Below the pieces are notes generated by a model. It did not search any database, was not told the DNA's origin, and worked only from the letters and a program-made list of their open reading frames with translations. Source: Linnemannia schmuckeri (taxonomy: Eukaryota > Mortierellomycota > Mortierellomycetes > Mortierellales > Mortierellaceae). Taken from it: a stretch of DNA of 64,000 bases. Where the stretch lies: NCBI GenBank assembly GCA_029449235.1, contig JANATG010000001.1, positions 1,116,001-1,180,000 on the forward strand, given 5' to 3'. Shown piece after piece: positions 47,868 through 59,886 of this stretch. Every line of letters starts with the position of its first letter. Within the stretch, counting starts at the first letter, position 1. Made by a program: the position numbers and the translations under genes.

Positions 47868-48101
47868 TTAGCCAGTGTTGGTGCTGCCGGTACCGCTACC
47901 CCTTGCGGAGGGGAAGGTGTCGACGAAAACACTTTGTAGAGGGTACAACTCGGCGACAGGAGCAGGATGAGTACGGTAGGGCTGCTGCAACTGGTGCGGC
48001 TGCGTTGGTTGCAGCTGAGATGTTTGTTGAACTTGTTGGTACTGCATTTGAGGCGTTGATTGGACTTGTTGATACTGCTGTTGAGGTGTTTGTTGGTAAT
48101 A
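47868..48101 (-). other. Open extension beyond the tetraspan stop codon
   Basis: Directly in frame after the TAA at 48102-48104, 77 more codons stay open to a TAA at 47868-47870. They continue the same Gln/Tyr/Thr-rich repeat (YYQQTPQQQYQQV) and end in GSGTGSTNTG. This looks like the original C-terminus cut off by a premature stop, or a readthrough or spliced segment. Confidence 0.55.
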
Positions 48102-49122
48102 TTACTGTCGAGGTGTTTGTTGGTAATACTCCTGTTGAGGTGTTTGTTGGTAATACTGCTGTTGCTGAAGTTGTTGAGGCTGTGGCATGGGTGTGGGTTG
48201 ATAGTATTGTTGCTGGAACTGGTTGTTATTGTCGTGCACCTGGTAAGAGGTCATCTCTGGCTGATGATTACCATCACGATGGACGTGGGCAGGAGCTGGA
48301 GCTGGGGTCGGTGCGGAAGTCAAATGGGCGGCCGAGGTAGAGGTGGAAATGAGGTTTGGGCTGCTGATGTTACTGGTCGAGATTCCGTGCGAGGATTTCT
48401 TTTTGGTGGAGGGGACGACGGTGGTTTGGCCAGCAATGTCGACAGTGTTGGTGGTGACGTGGTGTGGGCGGCCTTTGAGTTGGAAGACTTCTAGGAGTGT
48501 TGTGATAAGCCAGAAGCCGCCCATTATTCCTGCGGTGATTTGCGCGCCGTAGAGGGCTACATTGGTGACAATATGGGGGAGCGAAGTGAGCTGGTTAGTA
48601 AAGCTAAAGAAAGAGCTTGAACACTGAAATAACCAGTAAAAACGGTGAAGAGATAGAAAAAGAGATAGACTTGCAATTAAAGTTTTTCGTGGATCGGCAA
48701 GAATCGATCCTCTCCTCCAAAAGCCTACACCCCTTATTCAATCCCAACCCAATCTCGCCACACACTGCAAACGACAATAACGCCAACAAGAGCGATAAGA
48801 AAACCATCGCCATCGATATGGGTCTCGGCGAAAACTCATCCTTCTTATTCAACGCCATACACAAGAAAACCATAAACAGCAAAGCAAAGACGGCGGTAAC
48901 GGCGGCGGCAACGATGGGGAAGAGACAGAAGCCATTGTTGTAGGTTGTAACGTCACCGTCAATGGTCATGTAGAGGAGACAGCCCTTGCTGAAGGAGCGA
49001 CCGAATGTGATTTTGCCGTTGACGCCGACGAGGCCCATGATGATGAGGGAGCAGAGGAGGATGCAAAGGAGGCAGATTAGGATGAGGATCTGGCGGAACC
49101 GTGCTGTGCTTGTGCCGAGCAT
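48102..49122 (-). CDS. Four-span membrane protein with Gln-rich tail (Sur7/MARVEL-like topology)
   Basis: Minus-strand exons 48671-49122 and 48102-48615; 321 residues. Four hydrophobic segments: QILILICLLCILLCSLIIMG (residues about 10-35), CLFPIVAAAVTAVFALLFMV, MAMVFLSLLLALLSFAVCG, and VALYGAQITAGIMGGFWLI. Paired cysteines sit in the loops (GCLLY...GFC; GCRLLEERIDSC). The topology suits fungal tetraspan families such as Sur7 or MARVEL, which organise plasma-membrane domains; I cannot assign one. The cytosolic tail is rich in Ser/Thr then Gln/Tyr with tandem YYQQTPQQ-like units. The 55-base intron uses GTCTAT and a TTCAAG acceptor, chosen because the nearer CAG leads to an early stop. The terminal TAA may be premature. 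Confidence 0.7.
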
Positions 49123-50517
49123 TTTTGGTTATGTATTTGTTTGCTTAAATCGATGTAGGTAAAATGTGGGATGAAGGGAGAAAATATGGTTATGGGAAAG
49201 GATGTAGCAACATAAGACGAAAATGAACAAATACAAGACAACAAGGGCGTGTCAAGAGAAGAACGAGAAGGAGGAGAAAAGAGAAAAGACAAAAGACAAG
49301 AGAGAGAGAGAGAGAGAAGGAGAGAGAGATAGAGAGAAAAAATTGCAAGAAATGACGCGCGAATACTTTTCTGTACTCGCCCAGCCCACACTTCCAGCCG
49401 CCCTACCGCGCAACTTGCATTGAAGCCCAACATGTCTCAGCCCTCCTTCGTCATTCCTCAATTCATCCATTGCCATCCAGTTATACGTATTCTGGTCTAA
49501 CTGACTCGTCGCTTCATTATTCCGGAGCACTCTGAAAAATAAGAAAACGAAAAAAAAAAAAAAAAAAAAAATCCCCTCGTTTCGCATAAGCATTTGAACT
49601 TTCTATGCTATTGTCAGCAACCCCATAATCCTTTGAATGGCCCTGAAAGCTTAGAGGCAAGTCAGATTGGTGATATCAAATAGTTGGGAGCGAGTCTTGA
49701 CACGATTCCTACGGAGGATAAGAAGTACATTATCCTTGGTGAGAGATATGCAGAGTCTGAAAAACGAGATGCGCCTTGATGCTTGAAAGATTTTATTATA
49801 GAGTAATGCTGAAGCTTCGTCTACAAAGGCTTCGTTTCCCGTTCGTCCTTGAAGGGTAGGGTAGCTCGGCTTCGCCATGACCTGTTCTGCATCTATCGTT
49901 CACTGCATCTTTTCGATTGCCTGATGCAGGCGCCTAACTATCTTTGCCTAGAAGGTGCAATTGAGTTTGCGAGGAAGATTCAGGCATGGGGACACACATG
50001 ATAATCGCTACTGTTGCTGCCAGCCAGTTGTCCTGAGAAGGAAAAAGGAGCCCAGTGGGGACATGTTCATGTCATTCTATAGGCACGGGTGCAAAAAGGA
50101 AGGACAACCAAGGGAAAACGTGAGGGTCAGAGCACTCAGTCCCTGTGCATATGCGTCTTTGTGTGTGGCTCCAACACCCTTCCCCTTCGCTGCGTGTCTG
50201 TCTGTCTCCCCTCTCCGCTCAAGTGTCGTTTCTGTCGTCTTTTTGTCTTCGAGGACACTCTTCCATTTGTTTGTTTTGCCCCCTTCTTTTCTTTTCCTTT
50301 CTTTTCTTTTCTTTTTTTTTTTTTTTCAACTTACATCTGCACACTGCACATCGTCATCACTCTCCCACAAGTCACCCTCTGCGCCCTTGCACACATTCAC
50401 ACATTAGCTCCCTTTCTTACTCCCACGCTGACATTCATTCTTTTCATTCAAACTACGCCCATTCACTGCAACTACGCCAGGAAAGTTCTTTCTACTTTAC
50501 GCCAACCAAACGGTATT
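49123..50517. other. Divergent intergenic region
   Basis: Lies between the tetraspan gene (-) and the unknown gene (+). It has GA repeats near 49300-49340, an A run near 49550-49571 and a pyrimidine-rich leader from about 50200. A 75-codon minus-strand frame at 49651-49878 (starting MAKPSYPTLQGRTG) is the best open stretch; I recognise nothing in it. Confidence 0.35.
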
Positions 50518-53500
50518 ATGGTCCACTCGACGACGGCTCGCACAGCTGCACAGGCGCAAGAACAGGCCCGTTACCTCGCCAGTCTGTACTCTCCATGGTG
50601 TCTTTTACATATGCTACTTCAGCACCACAAACCCCTTCTATCAACCTTACTTCTCGAGGCACTTCTTGACAATCCCTTCTCCTCACCTTTGCTCGCTGTC
50701 ACTACCTCTACCACTGCTATACCCTCTTCCACGTCTCCCTCATTGTCCGCCAATCCTTCGCCGTCACACTTTCCGGCCGCACCATGGTCAGAGAGCATGT
50801 CAGAGCCCACTCATTCGCTTCGACGCCCGAAGGCAAAACTTTCGAGGTACTTGATCCAGCGACTCCACTTTGGATATTATGGAAACAAAAGTCTCTTCTC
50901 CGAGTCTGCCGTCCGCTACCTCACTGCACGAGCTCGCTTAGAGTACGGCTACTTTGCCATTCGAGGTCGAGCCTTCTGGAACGTCAGTCAAGAAGACATC
51001 GACAGTTACCAACAACCGTTAGACGAAGACACAAAGAGCGACAAAGAAGGCAGAGACAAAAAGACAAAGGGATCCTCCTCCTCGAGACCACAGCAATCAC
51101 AGCAAGGGCCGCAGCAACAGTCTGGCCAAGGCACCGGGACAGAAGGTATTGACCCAACAGCAAACAAGGATGACGACCCGTTCATCCTGACCAACTCAGA
51201 GTCATCGACTAGTCTGGGACGTCAACAAGGAGGGAGAGGAGGCATAGGAAGAGGAACGAGCACTGATGGCAAGACAGAGCAACTCGACAAACAGGACCAA
51301 CAACAAAAGATGGCTAAGGCACATCGGAGGTGCGAGGAGCGGGAGGAGATACTACTCATGATGGAGGCCACTCGATTCTGCGAACGCAACTTACCGAGCA
51401 ACATCGCGTTAGAGTCGCTCTCGCCAGATTCACCCTTCTTTGGACAGCTCAAGACAGGGATCTACTGGAGACAAGTTGCCTTTACAAAGTGGATCAATTC
51501 AGTTGAGGGTCTGAGCAATGTACAGTTGGGCAGGATACCGCCTTCACCATTTCTCTATCGGCGAGTCGATGCAGCTTGGATGGAGCACATGGAGCAACTG
51601 CCATTGAGCCAAACGCCTATCTTATTGCCGAGTCAAAAGTCCAGAAACCGAGTCCAGCAGGAAATACACTGTGCGCAGGACGATGCTCGCCTCTTCCAGA
51701 TTGCCACTGGGATCTTTGAGGGACTTGCAACTCATCCGAAAAAGTCGAGCAAACCTGCCCGACCCCTCATTGACGGACCATTCAAGCTCTCCCTGGACAT
51801 TCTCAAGAGTCTAATCGTCGACTATGGATACCTGCCTTTGCCCGAGGACGACAAGCAACGGAAGATTCATTATGGAGGCGGCGACAGGATTCCAACAGGA
51901 GACGAAGAGTCATTCCCAAGTGATGGATCCCATGTGGTCAACAGGCGGGGCCTGAAGGGTGAGGGGACATCCATTTGGTACTTTTATGATCTCCAACGTA
52001 TCGAAATCATCGTGGTCTACTTGATGTATCGAGCACCGGAAGTTTTGAATTGGATGTTTGAGCGAGGATTCGAGTTGGAGCCCCCATTGGGACCAGGAGG
52101 ACCGACCTTTTCTCGATCCCTTCTGTTACAATGCTGCTTGCCTGGATGCCATGCGATGGTTCGTCATGTCTATCGACCGTCTTCACAAGCTGCCTTCATG
52201 AACCCAATCATTATCATCAGCCGAGTGAACGAGGAGCTCCTGGGCCTTGGCAACAAACCTAGACGTGTTGAATTCCAGAGACAAGATTTTGTCGAGGCAC
52301 TCAAGGGGGTCCCAGCAGTTCATTTGGCAGATTCTCTAGCTATCCTGTCAGGCGTCGGCATGGATACCACGGTGGTTCAGGATCGACTGATAGAACTACT
52401 ACAAATCTCGGGAGGATCCGCGTCTTTGGATGTAGAGAAGTCTGTCTTGAGCATGTTGGTGAGTATCTCCTTATGACTTCTTATAATAGGCGCCATTTTG
52501 AACAATGAATAACACCGAGCTTTTTACTGATAATTCATTGTTTCTTTGTTCACGATGATGATAGCACATGCAGGCGAGCAAGCCATCGCCCTCTGGACTG
52601 AACAACGACCCGCTGCTTGCGATGTTGGATATCCAGCTAGAGCCTACAGAGACATCGCAAAGAGACAGCTACATCAACCCCCAATTGCTCCAACGAGTTT
52701 CGGGGACCAATTTGGTGAACAAGGCAATCCAGGAGGCCTTTGCTGTGCAGATGGATATGTCCAGGATCCGAGATCGGCAGTGGAAGACGGCTTTTGAAGA
52801 GATCTTGATTGAGTTTGAAACAGGGTCTTGGCGGGTGCACCCAAATGTGTCCGAGTGGATCCTAGATAACTTGGATTCGTCCCAGGTGGCCTTCAGTGTT
52901 TGCTTTGATCATGCCCTGCTCGAGGCTCTGGCGGGTATCCTAGAGTGGAACGAGGCGCAGGTGGTCAGGTTGAGAGATTGGGTTCAACATCAGGAGAATG
53001 AGGCCGAGATGAAGTGCATCCCGGCAGGTAGTCGATGGGCGGAGATCAAGAAGCAACTGTTGACTGTCCCTGGGGACCTTTCGAGTGGAAACATGGATAG
53101 GATGGAGGACATCCAGTACGAAGGTACGTCAAGTCAGGGAACGTTGCCAGAAAGCTGGATTGGATTGAACATCGAGTGGACAACCAACGAGGAGGTGGAT
53201 CAGACTACTGAGGAAATTGTTGCCAGCATGCCTCAAGGGAGCGAGTTGGTCCGAGTGAGTCAAGATGGTCATTTAATGTTGGATAATGGATGTCTTGATC
53301 AAGGGCTTTTGTTCTGCGATCCATTGTCGGGCGAGTTTCCCGCTTTAAACACCAATGGTAATGTGCACGAGTTTCTGAGGAGGGATGCTGTTGTGGAGGA
53401 GAAACATCTGATCTGGCTTGCGCTCGGACTGGTGACCGAGTCCTTCCAGGGAGAGCGGGTTGTTGAGGTTCGACAGCACGGGCAAAGCGAAGAGACAACC

Positions 53501-53974
53501 ATTCCCTCGGGTCGGTCCGTGCTGTCCAAGATGGTGTGCTCGCCTGAGGCGTACCAGTTGGTGTGGATGGTGGTCGTGGCCTATCTCCGGCAGACGGCAG
53601 CATTAACTGACGAGAGAAGTAGCACTCCGGTGGCGACGACGGCGACGACATTGGCTGGGTGGACAGGCGATTCTCTGTCTTGGATAAGCTTGGAGGAAGG
53701 GGAGGAGCAACGGTTGAAGCAGGAGTACGATCGTGTTAACAATCCCATGCGATCGCCTACTCCGACACCATCGCACGGGTCGTTTACGTCGTGGGTGTCG
53801 AGGGTCAGAGCCTTGAAGCTGTTGTTGACGGATCGACTGGGGCTGGATGCATGGCTGATGATTGAGATGCTAAGCGAGATTGAAGACGATCTCGAAGAGG
53901 CTGCGGCTGCCGGAGACTTGGATATCCGTGACCAGGACGACAGCGACCACGACGACGACGACGACGAGCTCTGA
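50518..53974 (+). CDS. Unidentified large acidic-tailed protein
   Basis: Predicted 1116 residues from exons 50518-52458 and 52565-53974, in phase. I recognise no family. The first 100 residues contain a hydrophobic patch (WCLLHMLLQHHKPLLSTLLL). Residues about 110-160 look globular (YLIQRLHFGYYGNKSLFSES); a Ser/Gln/Arg-rich linker follows. From about 280 the protein seems folded, mostly helical. A segment near residues 495-560 (APEVLNWMFERGFELEPPLG, LLQCCLPGCHAMVRHVY) has the rhythm of helical repeats, perhaps ankyrin-like. The C-terminus ends in an Asp run. The chosen ATG follows a leader of C+T-rich sequence; the open frame upstream of it looks untranslated. Confidence 0.68.
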
Positions 53975-54004
53975 CTTCGACTTTTGGATTATGGGCACAC
54001 AGCC

Positions 54005-54010
54005 AATAAA
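54005..54010 (+). terminator. AATAAA poly(A) signal
   Basis: AATAAA 31 bases after the stop of the unknown large gene; only about 310 bases remain before the YKT6 start. Confidence 0.45.
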
Positions 54011-54322
54011 AATCGACACCTTCGCGACTGTAATAAAAAAGAAGTAACCCAGAGTCCTTGCCACCTGCACCACATCTTGCTTTCTCTCTTTCTCTCCTCC
54101 TCAGTCAATCGTTCTCCATTCCATCTCCTTTTACCCCATGTAAACATATAAGCCTGTTCTTTGAGGGAGAGGTCATGTGCTACTCGTGCTTGTACTTTTT
54201 TTTCGCTTTTCTTGACGCCCATCAAATTCATCCTTTCCTTCCTTCTCTCCTTTCTTCTCCCACCTCATCTTTCCCCTACTAGAGCATCACTTTCTTACAA
54301 ACAACCTAATACAACTACAACC

Positions 54323-55442
54323 ATGAAGATTTACGCCATCTACGTCGTCCGCAACAACATCAAGCCCGCCAAGGCCATCGTCGACGTCAAGGACTTGACT
54401 AGCTTTGGCTTCTTCCAGCGCTCCAGGTAGGTTTCCCTCACCTCCTTCCACCCTCTTTTACGTCTGCCTTCTCATATCCTTGCTCAGTTCGTCTGTCTAT
54501 GTGTCTGTCTTGTGAGTCCCTCCTTCCTCTGTCCCTCACTCTCATTCATTCCCCCACTTGTGGTCACGCCGAGACAGTTCAGCACAGAAGGCAACAAAAG
54601 GATGACAGCACACATTCAGCATATGACAATGGTCGACTTTAGTTTTTCTTCTTGTCCGACTACGTGGCAGGTTACTAAACGCTGCTGTGTGCACCTTTTT
54701 TTTTCTGCATGTCGACTCTTGGACACTTCATATTTTCTGTCATTGTTATTATTAGCATCGGAGAGTTCATGACGTTCATGTCCCAGACCATTGCTGAGAA
54801 GACTCAGCCCGGTCAGCGTCAAAGCATTGAAGAATCCAGTAAGTATCTTTGTAGTGTTACAGTGAACAAGACTAAACTTGTGAGACTGAGCAAGAAGAAA
54901 ATAAGAGTTGTCTTTGTTCGATAGTAGGCAAAACAAGCAAAAACTGACTTTGTTCCATCCTACTCGGTTTTATTCACTCACTCGCTCGCTCGCACTTTCT
55001 TCTTTTTCTCTCTCTTGTCCCCTTTATTCAACTTTAAGACTATGTGGGCCATGTGTATGCTAGAGCAGAGGGCGTTGCAGGGGTAGTGATCACGGATAAG
55101 GAGTACCCCCCTCGCGTGGCATTTTCGCTTCTCAACAAGATCCTGGATGAGTTCACAACCCGCTTCCCCAACAACCAGCTCTGGACACCCGAGCAATGCT
55201 CGTACCCAGAATTGCAGCAGTACATTGTGACTTACCAGGATCCCAAGCAGGGTGATACTATCATGAAGGTTCAGCGTGAGCTGGACGAGACCAAGATCAT
55301 CCTCCACAAGACCATCGAGTCTGTCCTGGAGCGTGGCGAGAAAATGGAGAGTCTTGTCGAGCGCTCGGATGTGCTCTCGAGCCAGTCCAAGATGTTCTAC
55401 AAGACCGCCAAGAAGCAGAACGCTTGCTGTGTTATCTGCTAA
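54323..55442 (+). CDS. YKT6: Ykt6 longin-domain R-SNARE
   Basis: SNARE for Golgi, vacuolar and autophagosomal fusion. Exons: 54323-54426, 54756-54838 and 55039-55442; 196 residues, the normal length. The N-terminal longin domain begins MKIYAIYVVRN and includes FMTFMSQTIAEKTQPGQRQS and the next exon's YVGHVYARAEGVAGVVITD. The SNARE motif spans about 133-190 (KVQRELDETKIILHKTIESV, LVERSDVLSSQSKMFYKTAK) with the central Arg of an R-SNARE. The tail KKQNACCVIC carries the adjacent cysteines used for palmitoylation and farnesylation in Ykt6; the final residue is Cys rather than the usual Met. Confidence 0.93.
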
Positions 55443-56253
55443 GGCGGATTGAATGGTAGACAGGACCCTCCAACTCTTGTCGCATACACACAGGCAAGGA
55501 TGGTACGGATGGAGCTGTCAACTTTCACCAACAACGAGCAGGATCAATCATGGGAACTGAGGATTATAATTGACGAGGAGAAATACCGAGGAGGCAACTC
55601 GATACTTTCTGGACGAAGTAGTAATAAACGACAACAACTTTTTAAGGGTGTACACCACCTCTAAGATACTCGATTTCCGTGGATCACATGAGTTGTTGAC
55701 ATGCAGTACCCCTCCTCCCTCTAAAAATTGACCTGTGGGTGTGGAGAAAAACCATTGACCCATGGATGAGAATAAGCCGCCACCAAAACATGCGATCGAA
55801 TTTAGCGCAGGGCTGTAAAGAACGAAAGGGCTACGTCGTCCTTCTTCCATTCCAACGTCTCTTTCTTTTTGTCGATCCACGGAAGCCCTCCTGTAAAGTG
55901 TGGAATGAACCAGAAACAAAAAAGGCCCATGATACATTTCTCTTTTGTTGCACGTGTAGAAGGGCCTCTTGTTGGATCCCGATCGCCCTTTTTTTTTTTT
56001 TCTTTTGTGTGCTGAGGAAAAAAATTGCCTTTTTCGACATCCTTGAACTTTTTTCCTTCCCTTTCCGCAGAAAACTTGTGCGAGCCCGGAACAAATGAAG
56101 AACCATCAAATCGTCCACGCACACACTCACACAACAACAACACGCATAAGGATTGACGTTTTTTGTTGGGTTACAAAAAGAAAAAAATGTTCCCTCTATT
56201 ATTATGTTTTATAAATTGGTTAAGAAAAAAATGGCAGGCTACCAAAGTGCAGT
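55443..56253. other. Convergent intergenic region
   Basis: 3' flanks of YKT6 (+) and the Mix17-like gene (-). AT-rich with short T and A runs. No gene seen. Confidence 0.4.
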
Positions 56254-56947
56254 TTAGTACTGGGCAGACATGGACTGGCAAGCCTTGAGCTGCTCAAGGT
56301 ACCACTGGCAGACGGACATGTCGTTGCCGTTGGCCTCGAGGCACTTTGTGAAGGCCTTGGCGTCGGTCTCGCAGGAGGCGGCGGTGGAGGCGGGGACGGC
56401 GGCGTTGTGATACATGGGCTGCTGGTACTGTTGGTACTGGGGGGCCTGCTGCTGCTGCTGCTGGGCCTCAGGGGCAGATTCGGACGAGCCGGAACCGCTG
56501 AACATGGACTATGGTGATTTGTATGCAGAGGGTAGCATGATTGTATTGTTGGTTAGTCACTGAACTCTTTTTTTTTTTTTTTTTTTTTTTTTTTCAGGAA
56601 CACAGTAATAAATTGCCGCTGCAAGGCTGAATAGGTGGGAAAGTGCGAAGTAATGAGCAAGAGTGAGAGAGAAAGAGGAAGAGACTTACGGTGATACCGG
56701 CACCGATGGTGTGACCAACGGCGGAACCGACGGCAACACCGGCAGCGGTGGTAGCCATCTGGGCAAACATGCCGGGCTGCTGGGGAGCGGGGTGGGCCAT
56801 GGCCGAGGGCTGTGCGGGAGGGGCGGTCATTTGTTGGGGAGGAGCCTGGTGAACAGGGGCAGGGGGAGGGGGAGCCTGGCGGACGGGCATGGTCGAAGCC
56901 TTACGGGTCTGCTGGGCGGGGGCAGCGCGGGAACGTTGACGAGCCAT
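56254..56947 (-). CDS. MIX17: Mix17/CHCHD2-10-like mitochondrial twin-CX9C protein
   Basis: Small mitochondrial intermembrane-space protein of the CHCHD2/CHCHD10 family. Minus-strand exons 56690-56947 and 56254-56508; 170 residues. The N-terminus MARQRSRAAPAQQTRKAS is basic and could be a targeting signal, followed by a Pro/Ala/Gln-rich region. The central hydrophobic helix (MFAQMATTAAGVAVGSAVGH) is the family hallmark. The C-terminal CHCH domain holds two CX9C motifs, CETDAKAFTKC and CQWYLEQLKAC, whose cysteines would be oxidised by Mia40. A Gln/Tyr-rich stretch (QQQQQQAPQYQQYQQ) sits between helix and CHCH. The intron of 181 bases contains a long A run on the coding strand. Confidence 0.9.
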
Positions 56948-57242
56948 TTTTTATGTAATATGTAAAGAGGAGAGTGGGGAGAGGAGAGGAGAAGTGAATG
57001 GGAACGAATGTGAATCAGCGCAAGTTCTTATGAGTGAGTTGATCTTGATCAAGTCCGAGAGGGCAAAAAAAACGTATCAGGTTTTTGGCAATCGCATGCG
57101 TTAATAGAGACATTTCTCGGCGAAGCGGGGGGGTTGGTGGCAAAATCGAAGTTCTTGTCTCCTTCCTCTTTTTTGCCATCTCTGTACTTATTTTGCCATC
57201 TTTTTTCACTTCGCTATCTTCGCACTCACTCTCTCTTTGCCC

Positions 57243-59171
57243 ATGGCGCGACTGACAAGAAAGGACAATGACACGTTACGCAAACAGGAATGGCGTCTTT
57301 TGTTTGTTCCAGGAAGTGGCATCTCATCAGCATCCTCAGCAGCGGCAGCAGCAGCAGCACAGGGCTCGTCTGCATCCCAACCTCATTCACAAACCGGAAT
57401 CGCAGTTCCTGAAGACTATGCTCAGGATACCTTCCTTGTCAAGGCGTTTTTCTCAGAGACAGAAAAGTACTACGTCGTCATGCTCACCAATCTCAAGCAG
57501 ACTTGGTATGAGAAGCTGGAGCTTTATGCTATTCGGGAACGCTCCAAGGTTCGTCAAGTGACTTTCATTCGCTCCAGTACACGCTGCCACCATTGAACAT
57601 TATGTCGTATAAGAGCAATTAATCTCATACATGCTGCTACTCCATTGTTTAGCTTATTCGCAGCTTTGCATACGAGGAAGATGCTCAGATGGAGGCTTTG
57701 TTGTTATCATTGTCGACTGTCTTCACAACCGCACATGATTTTCCAGCAGCTTCAAAGACCTCGGCAACACCTTCAAAGCAAATACTTCAGGGGCGTCACG
57801 GCAAGGTAAAAGAAGGCATCGTTTGAATGCCACAACAAATCATGGCTATGCTGGCTACTACTACTAACCCCGACTCGTTGCTTGCAATATTATGTAGCTG
57901 TATATGATTGTGGGATTCGAATTCGGTTTGGCGACAATGTATTGGAAGTTCAAGCTATCACCCATGATTGCATCGGCCTCTGATGTGTCTCGCTCCCTCG
58001 CCCTCAAAACTGCGGCCACATTTTCTCAGTCGCCACTATTCCCGACCAATCTCTCGCAATTAATTGACGATGTCAATGACGGTGGCGGCTCAGGTTCAGG
58101 ACTAGGCGCGAAGACTGGTGCGAATGGCAATAATAAACGTGGACGACGCACGTTTCTCGAGGACAGTGAAGATGAGTACGACGACAACCAACCAGGAGAA
58201 TTTGCTCCAGAGGGTGACTACGAGTTGGACGAGGATCAAAGGAATGCCGATGGGGTTTCTGTCCTGTTTGATCATTTGGTCCTGCCGCTCATTTCACTAA
58301 ACAACGCGTATCGGAAACAGACCCGTACATTGGAGGCTGTGATCAAGAACAAGGAGAGTGAAGTAGTAGAGGCTTTAGAGTTGTTAGAGCAGCACGGAAT
58401 AGGGTACCATAACCGCCGGAGGGCTACTGAGCGTTTCGATAAGACTCGTATGGATACTAAGCTCCAAGGGGTAAATGCCTTGTATCAACTGTCGAACGTA
58501 CTATTCACGACAAATATCTTCTCAGCATTACTTACTAATACTCTATCAATGCTGTTAGGATGTTGAACAATTGGTGTTTCCTCAACTCGTGGGGCCAAGA
58601 GAACTCTTTGCAGACAAAAGAGTGACCAGCTTATGCGCTATTATTTCTCAGAATGCAGGCGAGCATGGTACGATATCCTACGTCAAGCCGCAGCAGAGTC
58701 TTCGAAAGCATGTTCATTGCAATGGAGATTAACTGACCCTTGTTTACAAACCGATATGTGTACGTAGCAAACCCACCGCAATCACTGTTGGAGAGGAACA
58801 TGGCCTCACAGGAAGCAGGATCGTCCCAGTCCAGTCGGAGAACTGCTGGTGGAGAGTCCATGTCGCTACTGAAGGATGTCGGCGCCTCGGCGCCTATACC
58901 AACTGTTATCCCTACTTCTGATCGAAACGCTGGAAATGCTGATGGCGGAGCAAATTCAAAGGCAAGCTCTTTTCTTTCGTTTACGCATGATACAAGTGGA
59001 AACTGTCGTTTCATCCTCTGCTTTTGTGTTAACGACTTCTGTTTTTTTTGGTACTATCAATAGGCTATCAAAGAGGCAGAGGAATTGGAAAGGAGACGCG
59101 TCTTGCAAGAGCAATTGGACAAGGAGAAGGCCGAGAAGGAAAGGAGTCGCAAGAAGAAGAAACTATTCTAG
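57243..59171 (+). CDS. NEJ1: XLF/Nej1-like non-homologous end-joining factor
   Basis: Partner of Ku and ligase IV in DNA double-strand break repair. Exons: 57243-57548, 57653-57805, 57898-58470, 58559-58667, 58768-58961 and 59064-59171, all in phase; 480 residues. The N-terminal XLF head covers about 1-155: QEWRLLFVPG, DTFLVKAFFSETEKYYVVML, TNLKQTWYEKLEL, then YEEDAQMEALLLSLS. An insert with acidic Ser/Asp residues precedes a helical stalk (SLNNAYRKQTRTLEAVIKNK). The C-terminus is a Lys-rich helix ending SRKKKKLF, like the basic-then-LF Ku-binding motif that ends XLF proteins. Intron 5 appears to use a GC donor (AAG|GCAAGC). Exon 1's donor GTTCGT is weak but required by frame. Longer than human XLF (299). 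Confidence 0.78.
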
Positions 59172-59377
59172 AGTTGACGTACAAATACGAACTAAAAAAA
59201 AGAATCAGTGCGCAATTTTTTGAATGGGCGGGTTTGCTCCGAACCCTTAAGACGTTTGAGTTCGGGATCTGATCACTAACTTCGTGGTTGAAGGTCGCCC
59301 ATGGTTTTCAGTCCTTCTTCTTTTCACACACTACTCGCCTTTTCTTTCTCTAACCCACCACAACGAAACAATACGTC

Positions 59378-59886
59378 ATGTCACTCCGCAGCCTCATTCC
59401 TATGGCCCGCATGGCTACCCGCGCTACTTCTACTTCCCGCATTGCCTCGATGACTCAGCTCCGCTTCAACAGCACCGTCGTCTCCTCCACCCCACCTGCC
59501 TCGCTCAACGAGGGCGAGAAACACCTCTACTCCAAGCTCTTCGAAAAGTTCCAGCCCACCAAGCTTATCGTTGAAGATATTTCTGGTAAACTACCAAAAA
59601 CACACACACACACACACACAGACAGGACGTTGATACAGGCAGCTTCGATGCTTGGCTCTCATTTTTTTAAGATAGCATTTGCCAGGCTTTTTGTCTGACA
59701 AATCCCAACATATGACCATTTAATTACTATCTAGGTGGATGCGGGTCGATGTACCAGGTCGAGGTTGTGAGTTTGGCATTCAAGGACTTGAACATGGTCA
59801 AGCAGCACCGTCTGGTCAACGAGACTTTGAAGGAGGAGATCAAGGGCATGCATGGAATTCGTTTGACCACCAAGGCTGCCGCATAA
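59378..59886 (+). CDS. BOL3: Mitochondrial BolA-like protein (BOLA3/Bol3 type)
   Basis: BolA-family factor for late mitochondrial Fe-S cluster delivery. Exons 59378-59585 and 59735-59886; 119 residues. The N-terminal 35 residues are Arg/Ser/Met-rich without acids, a mitochondrial presequence (MSLRSLIPMARMATRATSTS). The BolA domain follows: EGEKHLYSKLFEKFQPTKLI, EDISGGCGSMYQVEVVS, then KDLNMVKQHRLVNETLKEEI. The Cys in GGCGSMY and the His in KQHRLVN are the expected cluster ligands of the BolA3 branch. A CA repeat sits in the intron near 59600-59618. Confidence 0.9.

Noticed and set aside
47930..48340. Plus-strand frames rich in Leu/Val opposite the tetraspan tail
   Set aside because: They are the antisense reading of CAA/CAG repeats, which gives artificial hydrophobic repeats.
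50089..50517. N-terminal extension of the unknown 1116-residue protein
   Set aside because: The stretch is a T/C-rich leader; the protein-like composition begins at the ATG at 50518.
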